Of a stretch of 64,000 nt of DNA, positions 25,507 to 34,506 are shown piece by piece (within the stretch, counting starts at the first letter, position 1; each line of letters opens with the position of its first letter). A program made the translations under genes and the position numbers. The stretch lies in assembly GCF_025947365.1 (NCBI RefSeq), contig NZ_CP110012.1, forward strand, positions 4,402,001 to 4,466,000, given 5' to 3'. The notes beneath the pieces are model-generated. The model worked only from the letters and a program-made list of their open reading frames with translations. It did not search any database and was not told where the DNA came from. This DNA comes from Flavobacterium sp. N502540. GTDB lineage: Bacteria; Bacteroidota; Bacteroidia; Flavobacteriales; Flavobacteriaceae.

Positions 25507-25615
25507 AACATTCGAATCAAGTTTTGACCGATTTAATAAGGAGGATTCTAAAAATTAATGTTAAAATTCGTTTATTCTTCTGTATTTTAGCAAATCAAAT
25601 TCCTATGCGTTATTT

Positions 25616-26314
25616 ATGAGAATTCTTAAAATTACTATCCTGCTTTGTCTGATGTGCTCGATCACAACTTATTCGCAAAATATTCTTATTCCAAGAATCA
25701 CTCAAAAAATAACTATTGATGGCAATTTATCAGATTGGAAAACTCTTTTTCTCGGGCCGTTTGTGGTTCATGATTCCGGAAAAAAGGCGACTCAGGATAC
25801 GTATGTTTCTTTTGCATGGGATACTGATAACCTATATATCGCCTATCGTTCGATTGATTCTAAAATTATAGGTAAGGCACAGCAAAAAGACACTGAAATT
25901 TTTAACACTGATGATTTAGTTGAAATTTTTATAGATCCGGACGGTAATGGGGAAAATTATCTCGAAATTGGGGTCAATGCCTACTCTTCTTATTATGATT
26001 TACTTCTAAAATGTATCTCACCAGCTTGTGGCGGATGGGATATGAGTATCGCATTTGATGTTTTGGGATTGGAAACCCAAAGCAAAATAACGAACGAAGG
26101 ATTCAATGCCGAAATTAAAATTCCCTTCTCGAGCTTGAATACGATTAAAAATGGTAATTTTTCAACACCAAAAGCGGGAACTAAGTGGCGAGGAAATGCT
26201 TTTAGAATTGATTATGGTAATACCACTGAATATCTTGCTTTACAAGCTTATAAAAGTTCTAGATTTGGTTTTCATCAACCACAGGAGTTTGCCGTTTTTG
26301 AGTTTGTAGAGTAA
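25616..26314 (+). CDS. Secreted CBM9-like protein
   Basis: 232 residues with signal peptide MRILKITILLCLMCSITTYSQ. The body matches the carbohydrate-binding module family 9-like fold: ITIDGNLSDWKTLFLGPFV at the start, AWDTDNLYIAYRSIDSKI in the middle, then DDLVEIFIDPDGNGENYLEIGVNA, a hallmark of this fold. Two cysteines (KCISPACGGWDMS) may form a disulfide. No enzymatic domain is attached. It probably binds sugar or another ligand at the cell surface or in the periplasm. It converges with hisIE across the hairpin array at 26329-26385. Confidence 0.82.
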   Translation: MRILKITILLCLMCSITTYSQNILIPRITQKITIDGNLSDWKTLFLGPFVVHDSGKKATQDTYVSFAWDTDNLYIAYRSIDSKIIGKAQQKDTEIFNTDDLVEIFIDPDGNGENYLEIGVNAYSSYYDLLLKCISPACGGWDMSIAFDVLGLETQSKITNEGFNAEIKIPFSSLNTIKNGNFSTPKAGTKWRGNAFRIDYGNTTEYLALQAYKSSRFGFHQPQEFAVFEFVE

Positions 26315-26328
26315 CTGTCGGCTAATTT

Positions 26329-26385
26329 GTTTCAGGTTTCAAGTTTCAGGTTACTTCACATAACTTGAAACCTGAAACCTGAAAC
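26329..26385. repeat. Heptamer-period inverted array, hairpin of ~25 bp
   Basis: Left arm contains GTTTCAG GTTTCAA GTTTCAG. Right arm (26361-26385) contains AACTTGAAACCTGAAACC. The two 25-nt arms are complementary except for two transitions that give G-U pairs. It lies between convergent genes and is followed on the plus strand by a short T run, so it may act as a terminator. Confidence 0.85.
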
Positions 26386-26393
26386 TAAACTTT

Positions 26394-26990
26394 TTATTTC
26401 TGACGCTTTTTCAGAACATCAACAACATCATTAAGCTGATAGCCTTTGGCTTGCAATAAGATAAGGTAATGAAAAAGCAAATCAGCACTTTCGCTTAAGA
26501 ATAAATCGTCGTTATTGTCTTTAGCTTCAATAACTACTTCTACGGCCTCTTCACCCACCTTTTGAGCAATTTTGTTAATTCCTTTTTCGAATAGTGAAGC
26601 CACATAACTTTTTTCCGAATCGGCATTTTCTCTACGGGTCTTGATAGTACTTTCTAAGGTAGAAATAAAACCGTAGTTTTCTTTGTTTTCTTCCTGCCAG
26701 CAGGTATCTGCTCCTGTGTGACAGATTGGTCCTACAGGGTTTGCCTGGATTAAAAGTGTATCTCCATCACAGTCATTTTTGATGCTTACCAGATTTAAAA
26801 AGTTACCGCTCTCCTCACCTTTTGTCCAAAGTCTTTGTTTGGATCGGCTGAAAAAGGTTACTTTTTGAGTTTCTATTGTTTTTTGAAGTGATTCTTCGTT
26901 CATATATCCCAGCATCAGTACATTCTTGGTTTCTGCATCCTGAATGATTGCCGGAATTAATCCGTGTGCACTTTTAATATCTACGTTCAT
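26394..26990 (-). CDS. hisI: Bifunctional phosphoribosyl-AMP cyclohydrolase / phosphoribosyl-ATP pyrophosphatase
   Basis: 198 residues, the HisIE fusion catalysing steps 2 and 3 of histidine synthesis. The N-terminal ~110 residues form the cyclohydrolase: SRSKQRLWTKGEESGNFLNL, DCDGDTLLI and the zinc-type C-H-T-G segment PVGPICHTGADTCW. The C-terminal ~85 residues form the pyrophosphatase (EKSYVASLFEKGINKIAQKVGEEAVE). Last gene of the operon hisG-D-C-B-H-A-F-I. Confidence 0.96.
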   Translation of the reverse strand: MNVDIKSAHGLIPAIIQDAETKNVLMLGYMNEESLQKTIETQKVTFFSRSKQRLWTKGEESGNFLNLVSIKNDCDGDTLLIQANPVGPICHTGADTCWQEENKENYGFISTLESTIKTRRENADSEKSYVASLFEKGINKIAQKVGEEAVEVVIEAKDNNDDLFLSESADLLFHYLILLQAKGYQLNDVVDVLKKRQK

Positions 26991-26998
26991 AGTTATTT

Positions 26999-27139
26999 TA
27001 GATTTTTGAGTTCAGATTTTAGATTGCTGAATTCTTTTTGTTTTTTAATTATATCGTACTCTTTTTATTCTAAACTTTAGAGTTCAGATTGTAGATTACC
27101 AGAATCTTTTTTTTCTTTAGTCTATTCTCTTTACTCTAA
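26999..27139. repeat. Heptamer-like arrays between hisF and hisI
   Basis: Two blocks: TAGATTT TTGAGTT CAGATTT TAGATTG from 26999, and TCTTTAG TCTATTC TCTTTAC TCTAAAC near 27112. A partly inverted copy (CTTTAGAGTTCAGATTGTAG) lies near 27075. The second block resembles the leuA-leuB word set. Confidence 0.65.
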
Positions 27140-27891
27140 ACCCTTACTTCAATCCCATTATTTCTAAGTTCTTCTTTCAATGCCTTTATTTCAATCTCTT
27201 TAAAGTGAAAAACACTTGCGGCTAAGGCGGCATCGGCTTTACCTTCCTTAAATGAATCTACAAAATGCTGAATATTTCCTGCACCACCCGAAGCAATTAT
27301 CGGAATATTAACGAGTGCTGAAAGTTTAGCGAGTGCCTCATTCGCAAATCCGTTTTTAGTGCCGTCATTGTCCATCGAAGTAAACAATATCTCTCCTGCT
27401 CCACGTGCTGCCACTTCAACTGACCAATCGAATAAGTTGAGTTCGGTTGGTACTTTTCCTCCTACCAAATGTACAATCCATTGTCCGTTAATTTGTTTGG
27501 CATCGATAGCGACAACAACGCACTGACTTCCAAATTTCTGAGCCAGTTCATTAATTAACTGTGGATTCTTGACTGCCGAGGAATTGATCGAAACTTTATC
27601 TGCGCCATTGTTCAGTAAAATTTCAACGTCTTCAACGCTCGAAATTCCTCCTCCGACAGTAAATGGAATATTGATCTTCTCTGCGACATTTCGAACCATA
27701 TTAACAAGCGTTTTACGGCGTTCTTCAGTGGCTGAAATATCCAGAAAAACCAGTTCATCGGCGCCTTCTGCTGAATACAGTTCTGCCAACTCAACCGGAT
27801 CCCCTGCATCGCGAAGATCAACGAAATTAACCCCTTTTACGGTTCTCCCATTTTTTATATCCAAACAGGGTATGATTCTTTTTGCTAACAT
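27136..27891 (-). CDS. hisF: Imidazole glycerol phosphate synthase, cyclase subunit
   Basis: 251-residue (beta/alpha)8 barrel. It uses ammonia from HisH to convert PRFAR to imidazole glycerol phosphate and AICAR. Catalytic Asp11 lies in [18 protein letters not shown]; the second catalytic Asp is in VVAIDAKQ. Phosphate-binding segments GGGISS and SGGAGN are present. Lies between hisA and hisI. Confidence 0.97.
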   Translation of the reverse strand: MLAKRIIPCLDIKNGRTVKGVNFVDLRDAGDPVELAELYSAEGADELVFLDISATEERRKTLVNMVRNVAEKINIPFTVGGGISSVEDVEILLNNGADKVSINSSAVKNPQLINELAQKFGSQCVVVAIDAKQINGQWIVHLVGGKVPTELNLFDWSVEVAARGAGEILFTSMDNDGTKNGFANEALAKLSALVNIPIIASGGAGNIQHFVDSFKEGKADAALAASVFHFKEIEIKALKEELRNNGIEVRV

Positions 27892-27905
27892 TTCTTTAAT
27901 GTGTT

Positions 27906-28003
27906 GATTAGAAAATTAGTTAATTAGATAGTTATTCTATGTCACGTAATAAATTATCTAATTATAAAATTTTCTCATTTTCTAATTATAAAATTCTCTA
28001 ATT
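27906..28003. repeat. Octamer-period inverted arrays between hisA and hisF
   Basis: Left block GATTAGAA AATTAGTT AATTAGAT from 27906. The right block to ~28003 is the inverse type (TTATCTAATTATAAAATTTT), reading on the minus strand as AATTAGAG AATTTTAT AATTAGAA. The arms face each other across ~15 bp. Confidence 0.8.
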
Positions 28004-28718
28004 GTTTTAAGCTAATGCGTCCTTCGTAGATTGCTTTTCCAATAATTGTTCCTTCACAGCCAAGCTCGGCTAATTTAGGTAATTCATCGAATGTTGAAAT
28101 TCCGCCTGATGCGATGAGCTTAATCTCTACTTCGCTCGATTTGACATTACAGTTTTTTAAAATTTTGCTGTACAAATCAAAGCTTGGGCCTCCTAACATT
28201 CCATCTTTTGCAATATCTGTACAAATAACGTATTGAATTCCTTTGTTTTGATACTCCTGAATGAACGGAATTAAATCTTCGTCTGAATTTTCTAACCAGC
28301 CCGAAACGGCAATTTTTTCGTCCTTGGCGTCAGCGCCTAATATAATTTTCGCGGAACCATATTGAGTGATCCATTTTTGGAATATTTCTTTATTTTTTAC
28401 AGCAATACTTCCGCCGGTAATTTGGTTTGCCCCACTTTCAAAAGCGATTCTTAAATCCTCATCTGATTTTAAACCACCTCCAAAATCAATTTGTAAACTG
28501 GTATGTGTCGCAATTTGTTCTAAGATTTTGTAATTGACAATTTTGCTTGACTTGGCACCGTCTAAATCTACTAAATGCAGGTATTCTATTCCATGAGCTT
28601 CAAATGATTTGGCAACTTCGATAGGATTTTCATTGTAAATTATTTTAGTGTCATAATCGCCTTTCGATAAGCGAACACATTTTCCGTCGATAATATCTAT
28701 GGCGGGTATTATTCTCAT
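27975..28718 (-). CDS. hisA: ProFAR isomerase
   Basis: 247-residue (beta/alpha)8 barrel. It isomerises ProFAR to PRFAR (step 4). Catalytic Asp8 is in [20 protein letters not shown]; the acid partner lies in [14 protein letters not shown] and SGGIS are the phosphate-binding loops. Paralogous to HisF in fold. Its end overlaps the octamer-type array, whose last words form the final codons. Confidence 0.96.
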   Translation of the reverse strand: MRIIPAIDIIDGKCVRLSKGDYDTKIIYNENPIEVAKSFEAHGIEYLHLVDLDGAKSSKIVNYKILEQIATHTSLQIDFGGGLKSDEDLRIAFESGANQITGGSIAVKNKEIFQKWITQYGSAKIILGADAKDEKIAVSGWLENSDEDLIPFIQEYQNKGIQYVICTDIAKDGMLGGPSFDLYSKILKNCNVKSSEVEIKLIASGGISTFDELPKLAELGCEGTIIGKAIYEGRISLKQLENFIIRK

Positions 28719-28732
28719 TTTTTATTGGTTTT

Positions 28733-28808
28733 GAAGTTTGAAAGTCTAAAGTCTTAAAGTCGGAATTTTAGAGCCTTTAAAAATTGAAATTGATTATTGA
28801 TATTTGAT
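28733..28808. repeat. Short-period repeats between hisH and hisA
   Basis: TTTGAAAG TCTAAAG TCTTAAAG near 28736 and ATTGAAA TTGATTA TTGATAT TTGATTG near 28787 give 7-bp spaced words. The periodicity is looser than in neighbouring spacers. Confidence 0.55.
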
Positions 28809-28822
28809 TGATATTGAAATAT

Positions 28823-29404
28823 TTACATTTTTAAGAAATTCCAAAGAATTTTCTCTCCAACATCACCACTCTTTTCAGGGTGAAATTGCGTTCCATAAAA
28901 ATTATCTTTTTGTAATGCCGATGCGTACTCTACACCATAGTTTGTTGTTGCGATCATGTATTTGCAATTTGGTGCGTAGAAACTGTGTACCAGGTACATA
29001 AATTCATTTTCGGCAATGTTTGTAAACAGATCAGATTTTAGATCATAAATCTGATTCCACCCCATTTGTGGCACTTTTACATTAGACGTAAATTTGATAA
29101 CATCTACGTCAAAAATTCCTAAACCTTGAGTATTTCCTTCTTCCGTTGCATTACACATTAATTGCATTCCGAGGCAGATTCCTAAAACAGGCTGCTTTAA
29201 GTTCGGAATCAAATGATCCAAACCGCTTTCTTTCAGTTTAGTCATTGCCGAACTTGCCTCTCCTACTCCAGGAAAAATTATTTTGTCGGCCTTTTGAATT
29301 TCATCGGGATCGTTGCTCAAAACGGCTTTAAAACCGAGTCTTTCCACAGCAAACATGATGCTTTGAATATTTCCTGCGCCGTAGTTTATGATTACTATTT
29401 TCAT
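28823..29404 (-). CDS. hisH: Imidazole glycerol phosphate synthase, glutaminase subunit
   Basis: 193-residue class I glutamine amidotransferase that feeds ammonia to HisF. Nucleophile elbow PVLGICLGMQLM contains the catalytic Cys. The His/Glu of the triad lie in FYGTQFHPEKSGD near the end. The start IVIINYGAGNIQSI is typical. Complete and normal in length. Confidence 0.97.
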   Translation of the reverse strand: MKIVIINYGAGNIQSIMFAVERLGFKAVLSNDPDEIQKADKIIFPGVGEASSAMTKLKESGLDHLIPNLKQPVLGICLGMQLMCNATEEGNTQGLGIFDVDVIKFTSNVKVPQMGWNQIYDLKSDLFTNIAENEFMYLVHSFYAPNCKYMIATTNYGVEYASALQKDNFYGTQFHPEKSGDVGEKILWNFLKM

Positions 29405-29412
29405 TAATAAAA

Positions 29413-29470
29413 GCTTTATGCTTTAAGCTTTAAGCTTTAGGCTTATTGCCTATTGCTTATAGTTTATAGC
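29413..29470. repeat. Heptamer-period array between hisB and hisH
   Basis: Eight units: GCTTTAT GCTTTAA GCTTTAA GCTTTAG GCTTATT GCCTATT GCTTATA GTTTATA. Same word type as at 33326-33434. Confidence 0.9.
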
Positions 29471-29473
29471 GTT

Positions 29474-30610
29474 TTACAACATTCCCTTTGTTGAAGGTAA
29501 AATCATTTTTTCCGTATCTCTTTTCACTGCCACTTTTATCGCTTTTGCGAAAGCTTTAAAGATAGCCTCGATTTTGTGGTGCTCATTGGCTCCTTCCGCT
29601 TTGATGTTGATGTTTGCTTTTGCACCATCTGAGAATGATTTAAAGAAGTGGAAAAACATTTCCGTTGGCATTTTACCAACCATTTCGCGCTTGAATTCGG
29701 TTTCCCAAACCAACCAGTTTCTTCCGCCAAAGTCGATTGCGACCTGCGCCAGACAATCGTCCATAGGCAAACAAAAGCCATAACGTTCGATTCCCAGTTT
29801 ATTTCCTAGTGCTTTGGCGAAAACTTCTCCCAAAGCAATTGCGGTGTCTTCAATGGTGTGATGTTCATCTACTTCCAAATCACCCTTTACCAATATTTCT
29901 AAATCCATTTGTCCGTGGCGGGAAATTTGATCTAACATGTGGTCAAAAAATGCAATTCCGGTTTCAATTTTACTTTTTCCCGTTCCATCCAGATTCAAAT
30001 TAATAAAAATGTCTGTTTCATTTGTTTTACGTGTAATCGAGGCTGAACGCGCTTCTAGCTTTAAAAACTCATAGATCGTTTTCCAACTCATTGTCTGAAG
30101 AACTATAGTTTGGTCTAATTCTTCGCGTTTAGATGAAATTTCATTGCTCCCGATTCCGTCATTATCATTGATAAAAATAGCCTTCGCTCCCAGATTTTTA
30201 GCTAGTTCCACATCCGTCAAACGATCTCCTAAAACAAAGGAATTTTCTAAATCATACTCCGGGTTATTGATGTATTGTGTAAGCATTCCCGTTCTAGGCT
30301 TTCTTGTTGGGGCATTATCTTCAGGAAAAGATCTGTCGATGAAAATGGCGTCAAATTTAATTCCTTCATTCTCAAATGCTTTTAAAATGAAATTTTGTGT
30401 TGGCCAAAACGTTTCTTCCGGAAAACTATCCGTTCCCAGACCGTCCTGATTGGTAACCATTACCAATTCGTAATCTAGTTCGTTGGCAATTTTAGCTAAG
30501 TATTGAAAAGCTTTTGGATAAAATTCTACTTTCTCCAAAGCATCTAATTGGTAATTTTCTGGTTCTAAAACAATCGTTCCGTCACGATCGATAAAAAGTA
30601 CTTTTTTCAT
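29474..30610 (-). CDS. hisB: Bifunctional histidinol-phosphatase / imidazoleglycerol-phosphate dehydratase
   Basis: 378 residues. The N-terminal half is a HAD phosphatase (nucleophile motif [10 protein letters not shown]). From ~200 onward the dehydratase begins, with [20 protein letters not shown], the manganese site [13 protein letters not shown] and a second site [16 protein letters not shown] near the C-terminus. This fusion is the arrangement seen in E. coli and many Bacteroidota. Steps 7 and 9 are covered by this one gene. Confidence 0.96.
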   Translation of the reverse strand: MKKVLFIDRDGTIVLEPENYQLDALEKVEFYPKAFQYLAKIANELDYELVMVTNQDGLGTDSFPEETFWPTQNFILKAFENEGIKFDAIFIDRSFPEDNAPTRKPRTGMLTQYINNPEYDLENSFVLGDRLTDVELAKNLGAKAIFINDNDGIGSNEISSKREELDQTIVLQTMSWKTIYEFLKLEARSASITRKTNETDIFINLNLDGTGKSKIETGIAFFDHMLDQISRHGQMDLEILVKGDLEVDEHHTIEDTAIALGEVFAKALGNKLGIERYGFCLPMDDCLAQVAIDFGGRNWLVWETEFKREMVGKMPTEMFFHFFKSFSDGAKANINIKAEGANEHHKIEAIFKAFAKAIKVAVKRDTEKMILPSTKGML

Positions 30611-30664
30611 AGTTTATTTTTTGTGACCTCTGTTGGCACGTTTATATTTCCTAATCTCTCGAGT

Positions 30665-30754
30665 TTGTTATTTCGACAAAGGAAAGATCTCTGTTTTAAT
30701 GCGCAAGCTTTGTGGAGTTTCTTGCGAAGATTTATCCTTCGTCGAAATGACAAG
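30665..30754. repeat. Diverged copy of the palindromic element, between hisC and hisB
   Basis: Left arm includes TTATTTCGACAAAGGAAAGA; right arm includes TCCTTCGTCGAAATGACAAG. Between them GGAGTTTCTTGCG matches GTAGTTTCTTGTG of the copy at 3465-3570. Arms are imperfect here. Confidence 0.7.
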
Positions 30755-30781
30755 ATTGAGAATCAATCTGTGTGTAAGAAT

Positions 30782-31831
30782 CTATTTTAACGAATTTATT
30801 TCCTTTATCAAAACAGCATTTTCTTCCGGAATGCCAATCGTCAAACGAAGGCAGTTTTCACATAAAGGCTGACTGGTTCTGTTTCGGATTACGATTCCTT
30901 TTTCAATTAACTGATCGTATCTTTTATTGGCATCATCTACTTTTACCAAAACAAAATTAGCTTCTGTTGGATATACTTTTTCTACAAAATCAACCTCAAG
31001 TAAAACTTTAATTAACTCTTCTCTTTGTTCGATAATTGAAGCTATTTCATTCTGTATTTTTTCAGGATCATTCAAACGATTTATAGCTCTCTGCTGGGTT
31101 AATTCGTTTACATTATAGGGAGGTTTTATTTTGTTGAGAACCGAAATCACAGCTTCGGAAGCATAGCAGATTCCTAATCGGATTCCTGCTAGTCCGTAGG
31201 CTTTTGAAAGGGTTTGCGTGATGATCAAGTTTGGATATTCGTCTATCTCCGTCAGCCAGCTTTCCTTTTTTGAAAAGTCTATATAAGCCTCGTCAATTAC
31301 AACTAAACCCTTAAAGTTTTGAAGTAGCTTCACAACGCTCTCGTCTGAAAATGAATTTCCCGTGGGATTGTTTGGAGAGCATAAAAAGATAATTTTCGTA
31401 GAATCGTCAACAGCATCTAAGATCTGATCTACTTGTGGCTGAAAATCAGTTGAAAGTAGAACTTCTCTGTTTTCGATAGCATTAATATCTGCCAGAACGC
31501 TGTACATTCCATATGTTGGCGGAAGCGAAATAATATTATCTGTTTTAGGTTCACAGAAAGCTCTGAAAAGCAAATCGAGAACTTCATCACTTCCGTTTCC
31601 TAATAAAATCTGGCTTGTTTTTACCTTATTATTCTTTGCTAAAATGGCTTTAACCGAAAGTTGTTGCGGATCAGGATAGCGATTTACTCCAGTTTGAAAC
31701 GGATTTTCATTCGCATCCAGAAAAATCATTTCGGCAGCAGTATCAAAGTCTTCAAACTCGTCACGAGCTGATGAATAAGGCTTCAAAGATTTTACATTCT
31801 CTCTTGTTATCGTGTTTATATCGAATTTCAT
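30782..31831 (-). CDS. hisC: Histidinol-phosphate aminotransferase
   Basis: 349-residue PLP fold-type I aminotransferase. PLP lysine is in TQTLSKAYGLAGIRLG; the aspartate contacting the PLP nitrogen is in VVIDEAYIDFS. SPNNPTGN contacts the substrate phosphate/carboxylate region. It converts imidazole acetol phosphate to histidinol phosphate with glutamate. Lies between hisD and hisB. Confidence 0.96.
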   Translation of the reverse strand: MKFDINTITRENVKSLKPYSSARDEFEDFDTAAEMIFLDANENPFQTGVNRYPDPQQLSVKAILAKNNKVKTSQILLGNGSDEVLDLLFRAFCEPKTDNIISLPPTYGMYSVLADINAIENREVLLSTDFQPQVDQILDAVDDSTKIIFLCSPNNPTGNSFSDESVVKLLQNFKGLVVIDEAYIDFSKKESWLTEIDEYPNLIITQTLSKAYGLAGIRLGICYASEAVISVLNKIKPPYNVNELTQQRAINRLNDPEKIQNEIASIIEQREELIKVLLEVDFVEKVYPTEANFVLVKVDDANKRYDQLIEKGIVIRNRTSQPLCENCLRLTIGIPEENAVLIKEINSLK

Positions 31832-31849
31832 TTTTTTTGTTTTTTTTCT

Positions 31850-32036
31850 TTAGAGAATAGAGTATAGAGCCAAGAGTCAAGATAGTAGACTTTTTGTCTG
31901 GTCAGTAGCTACCGTATCCTTTACTTCTATGTTCTATAGTCTTTGCTCTTTGTTCTTTGTTCTTTGTTCTTTGCTCTATATTCTTGCCTCTATATTCTTG
32001 CCTCTATATTCTTGCCTCTTGGTTCTATACTCTTTC
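31850..32036. repeat. Long heptamer-period inverted array between hisD and hisC
   Basis: Right block from 31925: sixteen 7-mers such as TTCTATG TTCTATA GTCTTTG CTCTTTG TTCTTTG, then alternating CTCTATA and TTCTTGC. It continues through the hisD stop codon (32025-32027). Left block from 31851 is inverse: TAGAGAA TAGAGTA TAGAGCC AAGAGTC. Confidence 0.92.
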
Positions 32037-33317
32037 CTTCAAACTCTTTAATCGCAATGTAACTGCATTCTTGTGAGCTTGCAATCCTTCAGCTTCAGCC
32101 ATAATTTCAATGGCGGCGCCAATTTTCTGAATTCCTTCTTTAGATATTTTCTGAAAGGTCATTGATTTTACAAAACTGTCCAGATTTACGCCACTGTAAT
32201 TTTTAGCATAGCCGTTTGTTGGTAAAGTATGATTGGTTCCTGACGCATAGTCTCCCGCACTTTCAGGGGTGTAATTGCCTATAAACACAGAACCTGCGTT
32301 GATAATTCCGTTACAGTAGAAATCATCGTATTGAGAGCAAATTATAAAATGTTCCGGTCCATACTCATTAATTAGATCTAAAGCGATCTGATCGTTTTCT
32401 ACATAAATTAGCTTTGAATTTTCAATGGCTTTTTTAGCAATTGCTTTTCGGGGAAGTTCTTCAATTTGAATCTGGATCTCCTTTTCAACGGCTTCAATTA
32501 ATCTTTTAGAGGTCGAAACCAGAATCACCTGGCTGTCTGTTCCGTGTTCTGCCTGAGACAGTAAATCGGAGGCAACAAACGCTGGTATAGCAGTGTCATC
32601 CGCAACGACCAATAATTCTGAAGGGCCGGCAGGCATATCGATGGCTACTCCAAATTGAGTTGCTAATTGTTTTGCCACAGTTACAAATTGATTTCCTGGT
32701 CCGAAAATTTTATATACTTTAGGGATTGAGTTTGTTCCAAATGTCATTCCGGCAATGGCCTGAATTCCTCCCACTTTTAAGATTTTGGTTACACCGCATA
32801 AAGTAGCCGCATATAGAATTGCAGGGTTTATTTTTCCAGATTTATCAGGGGGAGAACACAGTACTATTTCTTTACAGCCAGCAATTCCGGCAGGGACAGC
32901 CAACATTAGAACGGTTGAAAACAAAGGTGCTGTTCCTCCGGGAATGTATAGGCCAATTTTTTGAATAGGTCTCTTTTCCTGCCAGCAGTTGACTCCCTCA
33001 GTCGTTTCAATTGAGATCTTATCTGTTTTTTGAGCACTGTGAAATTTATATATGTTTTCTTTTGCTAACTGAATAGCCGCTTTTAGTTCCTCTGAAATGC
33101 TACTATTGGCTTCCTGAATCTCCTCAGATGAAACTTCATAGTTTTCCAGAGCAATTCCGTCAAAAATTGAAGTGTATTTAGCAACAGCTTCATCCCCTTT
33201 TTTCTGTACTTCTTTAAAAATTTCCTTTACTGTAACTTCGATATCATCGATTGTTTTAGTTGGTCGTTTTAGTATTTCTGACCAGGTATCTGGTTTCGGA
33301 TTGTTTATTTTATTCAT
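32025..33317 (-). CDS. hisD: Histidinol dehydrogenase
   Basis: 430-residue zinc enzyme performing the final two oxidations, histidinol to histidine, with NAD+. LYIPGGTAPLFSTVLMLAVPA is a signature. The zinc/substrate region has SEQ-like LSQAEHGTDSQVILVS and the segment GPEHFIICSQ. The C-terminal ASGTNHTLPTNGYAKNYSGV fits. The last four or so codons (…KERV) and the stop fall inside the heptamer array, so the gene end is repeat-derived or constrained by it. Confidence 0.97.
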   Translation of the reverse strand: MNKINNPKPDTWSEILKRPTKTIDDIEVTVKEIFKEVQKKGDEAVAKYTSIFDGIALENYEVSSEEIQEANSSISEELKAAIQLAKENIYKFHSAQKTDKISIETTEGVNCWQEKRPIQKIGLYIPGGTAPLFSTVLMLAVPAGIAGCKEIVLCSPPDKSGKINPAILYAATLCGVTKILKVGGIQAIAGMTFGTNSIPKVYKIFGPGNQFVTVAKQLATQFGVAIDMPAGPSELLVVADDTAIPAFVASDLLSQAEHGTDSQVILVSTSKRLIEAVEKEIQIQIEELPRKAIAKKAIENSKLIYVENDQIALDLINEYGPEHFIICSQYDDFYCNGIINAGSVFIGNYTPESAGDYASGTNHTLPTNGYAKNYSGVNLDSFVKSMTFQKISKEGIQKIGAAIEIMAEAEGLQAHKNAVTLRLKSLKERV

Positions 33318-33325
33318 TTTTTTAT

Positions 33326-33434
33326 GCTTTATGTTATAAGCTTTAAGCGCTAAGCCTTAGGCTGTATGCGGTTTAACTATGGAATATTTTTTAATTTTTT
33401 AGGCTTATAGCGTACTGCTTAAAGCCTAAAACAT
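33326..33434. repeat. Heptamer-period inverted arrays between hisG and hisD
   Basis: GCTTTAT GTTATAA GCTTTAA GCGCTAA GCCTTAG GCTGTAT from 33326. An inverse array (TAGGCTTATAGCG and CTTAAAGCCTAAA) lies at 33400-33432. Confidence 0.85.
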
Positions 33435-33444
33435 GCGAAGCACA

Positions 33445-34302
33445 CTACAGAACCATTTTTTCAATTGGACACACTAAGATTCCTTCTGCTCCTTCCTCTT
33501 TTAATTGGTCAATTACATCCCAAAAGGTGTCCTTGTCAATTACCGAGTGAACGCTGCTCCATCCTTCCTGTGCAAGTGGCAAAACGGTAAGGCTTCGAAG
33601 CACCGGCAGAATTTTTCCAATTGCTTCGATTTTATCGTTGGGTACGTTCATTAGGATATATTTGGAGTTTCGTGCTCTTAAAACAGACTGAATTCTAAAT
33701 TTTAAAGTATCAATGTGTTTTTGAATTTCGGGAGATACTTTTGGTGAAACTGCCAGAACAGCTTCACTTTTAAGAATTACTTCCACCTCTTTTAAATTGT
33801 TTTTGAATAGGGTGCTTCCGCTGGAAACAATATCTACAATGGCATCTGCAAGCCCGATATTAGGGGCAATTTCTACAGAACCTGAAATTTGGTGAATATC
33901 AACTGTCAGTCCGAAAGAATTAAAATACTCATTAACGGTATTAGGATATGATGTTGCAACACGCAAACCTGATAAATCCTGTATCGAATTGTATTCAAAG
34001 GTCTTAGGAACTGCAACAGAAACTTTACACTTAGAAAAACCCAGTTTTTGAATTACTTCAATTTGTCGGCCTTTCTCCACAAGTAAATTATCGCCAACGA
34101 TAGCAAGATCTACGACTCCATCAATTAAATACTGCGGAATGTCTGAGTTTCGAAGGTATAAAACTTCTAAGGGAAAGTTGGAAGCTTCGGCTTTAAGCTG
34201 ATCGTTTCCGTTGTTGATTGAAATACCGCAATCTTTAAGAATTTGAATGCTGTCTTCGTTTAATCGACCTGATTTTTGAATTGCAATTTTTAATGTACTC
34301 AT
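33445..34302 (-). CDS. hisG: ATP phosphoribosyltransferase, long (HisG_L) form
   Basis: 285 residues; it catalyses the first step, ATP + PRPP to phosphoribosyl-ATP. KIAIQKSGRLNEDS is the N-terminal motif and VDIVSSGSTLFKNNL holds the PRPP-binding segment. The length indicates the long form with a C-terminal ACT-like regulatory domain that binds histidine for feedback inhibition; HisZ is then not needed. It is the first structural gene after the attenuator at 34351-34471. Confidence 0.96.
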   Translation of the reverse strand: MSTLKIAIQKSGRLNEDSIQILKDCGISINNGNDQLKAEASNFPLEVLYLRNSDIPQYLIDGVVDLAIVGDNLLVEKGRQIEVIQKLGFSKCKVSVAVPKTFEYNSIQDLSGLRVATSYPNTVNEYFNSFGLTVDIHQISGSVEIAPNIGLADAIVDIVSSGSTLFKNNLKEVEVILKSEAVLAVSPKVSPEIQKHIDTLKFRIQSVLRARNSKYILMNVPNDKIEAIGKILPVLRSLTVLPLAQEGWSSVHSVIDKDTFWDVIDQLKEEGAEGILVCPIEKMVL

Positions 34303-34350
34303 TTTTTTAGTTTTTTAGAATTAAATAGTCTGAGTACAAAGAAGTGGTAT

Positions 34351-34384
34351 AAAAAAACCCGTTTGATGTACTCAAACGGGTTTT
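34351..34384 (-). terminator. Attenuator terminator before hisG
   Basis: A 13-bp perfect stem: in the minus-strand RNA, AAAACCCGTTTGA pairs with TCAAACGGGTTTT around a 5-nt loop, followed by a T tract. It lies ~28 nt after the leader stop and ~49 nt before the hisG start. Confidence 0.92.
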
Positions 34385-34428
34385 AAAATATGATGATTTA
34401 CACGCATACCATTAACACATCGCTTGAG
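34371..34428 (-). promoter_or_regulatory. Antiterminator pairing in the his leader
   Basis: In the RNA, CUCAAGCG (complement of 34421-34428; Ser-Gln-Ala codons of the leader) can pair with CGUUUGAG (complement of 34371-34378) as 8 bp with one G-U, disrupting the terminator 5' arm. A ribosome stalled on the His codons leaves it exposed; one at the stop codon covers it. Energies were not computed. Confidence 0.7.
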
Positions 34429-34471
34429 AGCAATAATGAAAATGATGATGATGTAATTGATTAGAAATCAT
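34412..34471 (-). CDS. hisL: his leader peptide with four consecutive His codons (attenuation)
   Basis: A 19-codon ORF, MISNQLHHHHFHYCSQAMC, with ATG at 34471-34469 and TAA at 34414-34412. Five of 19 residues are His and all five His codons are CAT, as a histidine-tRNA sensor would need. It lies ~36 nt downstream of a TATATTTGC box and precedes the terminator at 34351-34384. This matches enteric hisL in logic, though the sequence is unrelated; the symbol is by analogy. Confidence 0.9.
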   Translation of the reverse strand: MISNQLHHHHFHYCSQAMC

Positions 34472-34506
34472 GTCTTGTTTTATTTTTTAATTCTTTGATT
34501 CGGTTG

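Noticed and set aside
28804..29001. Plus-strand ORF overlapping hisH end
   Set aside because: Antisense shadow of hisH with low-complexity composition.
31925..32036. CRISPR array
   Set aside because: Units are 7 bp without spacers of constant length, degenerate, and no cas genes lie nearby.
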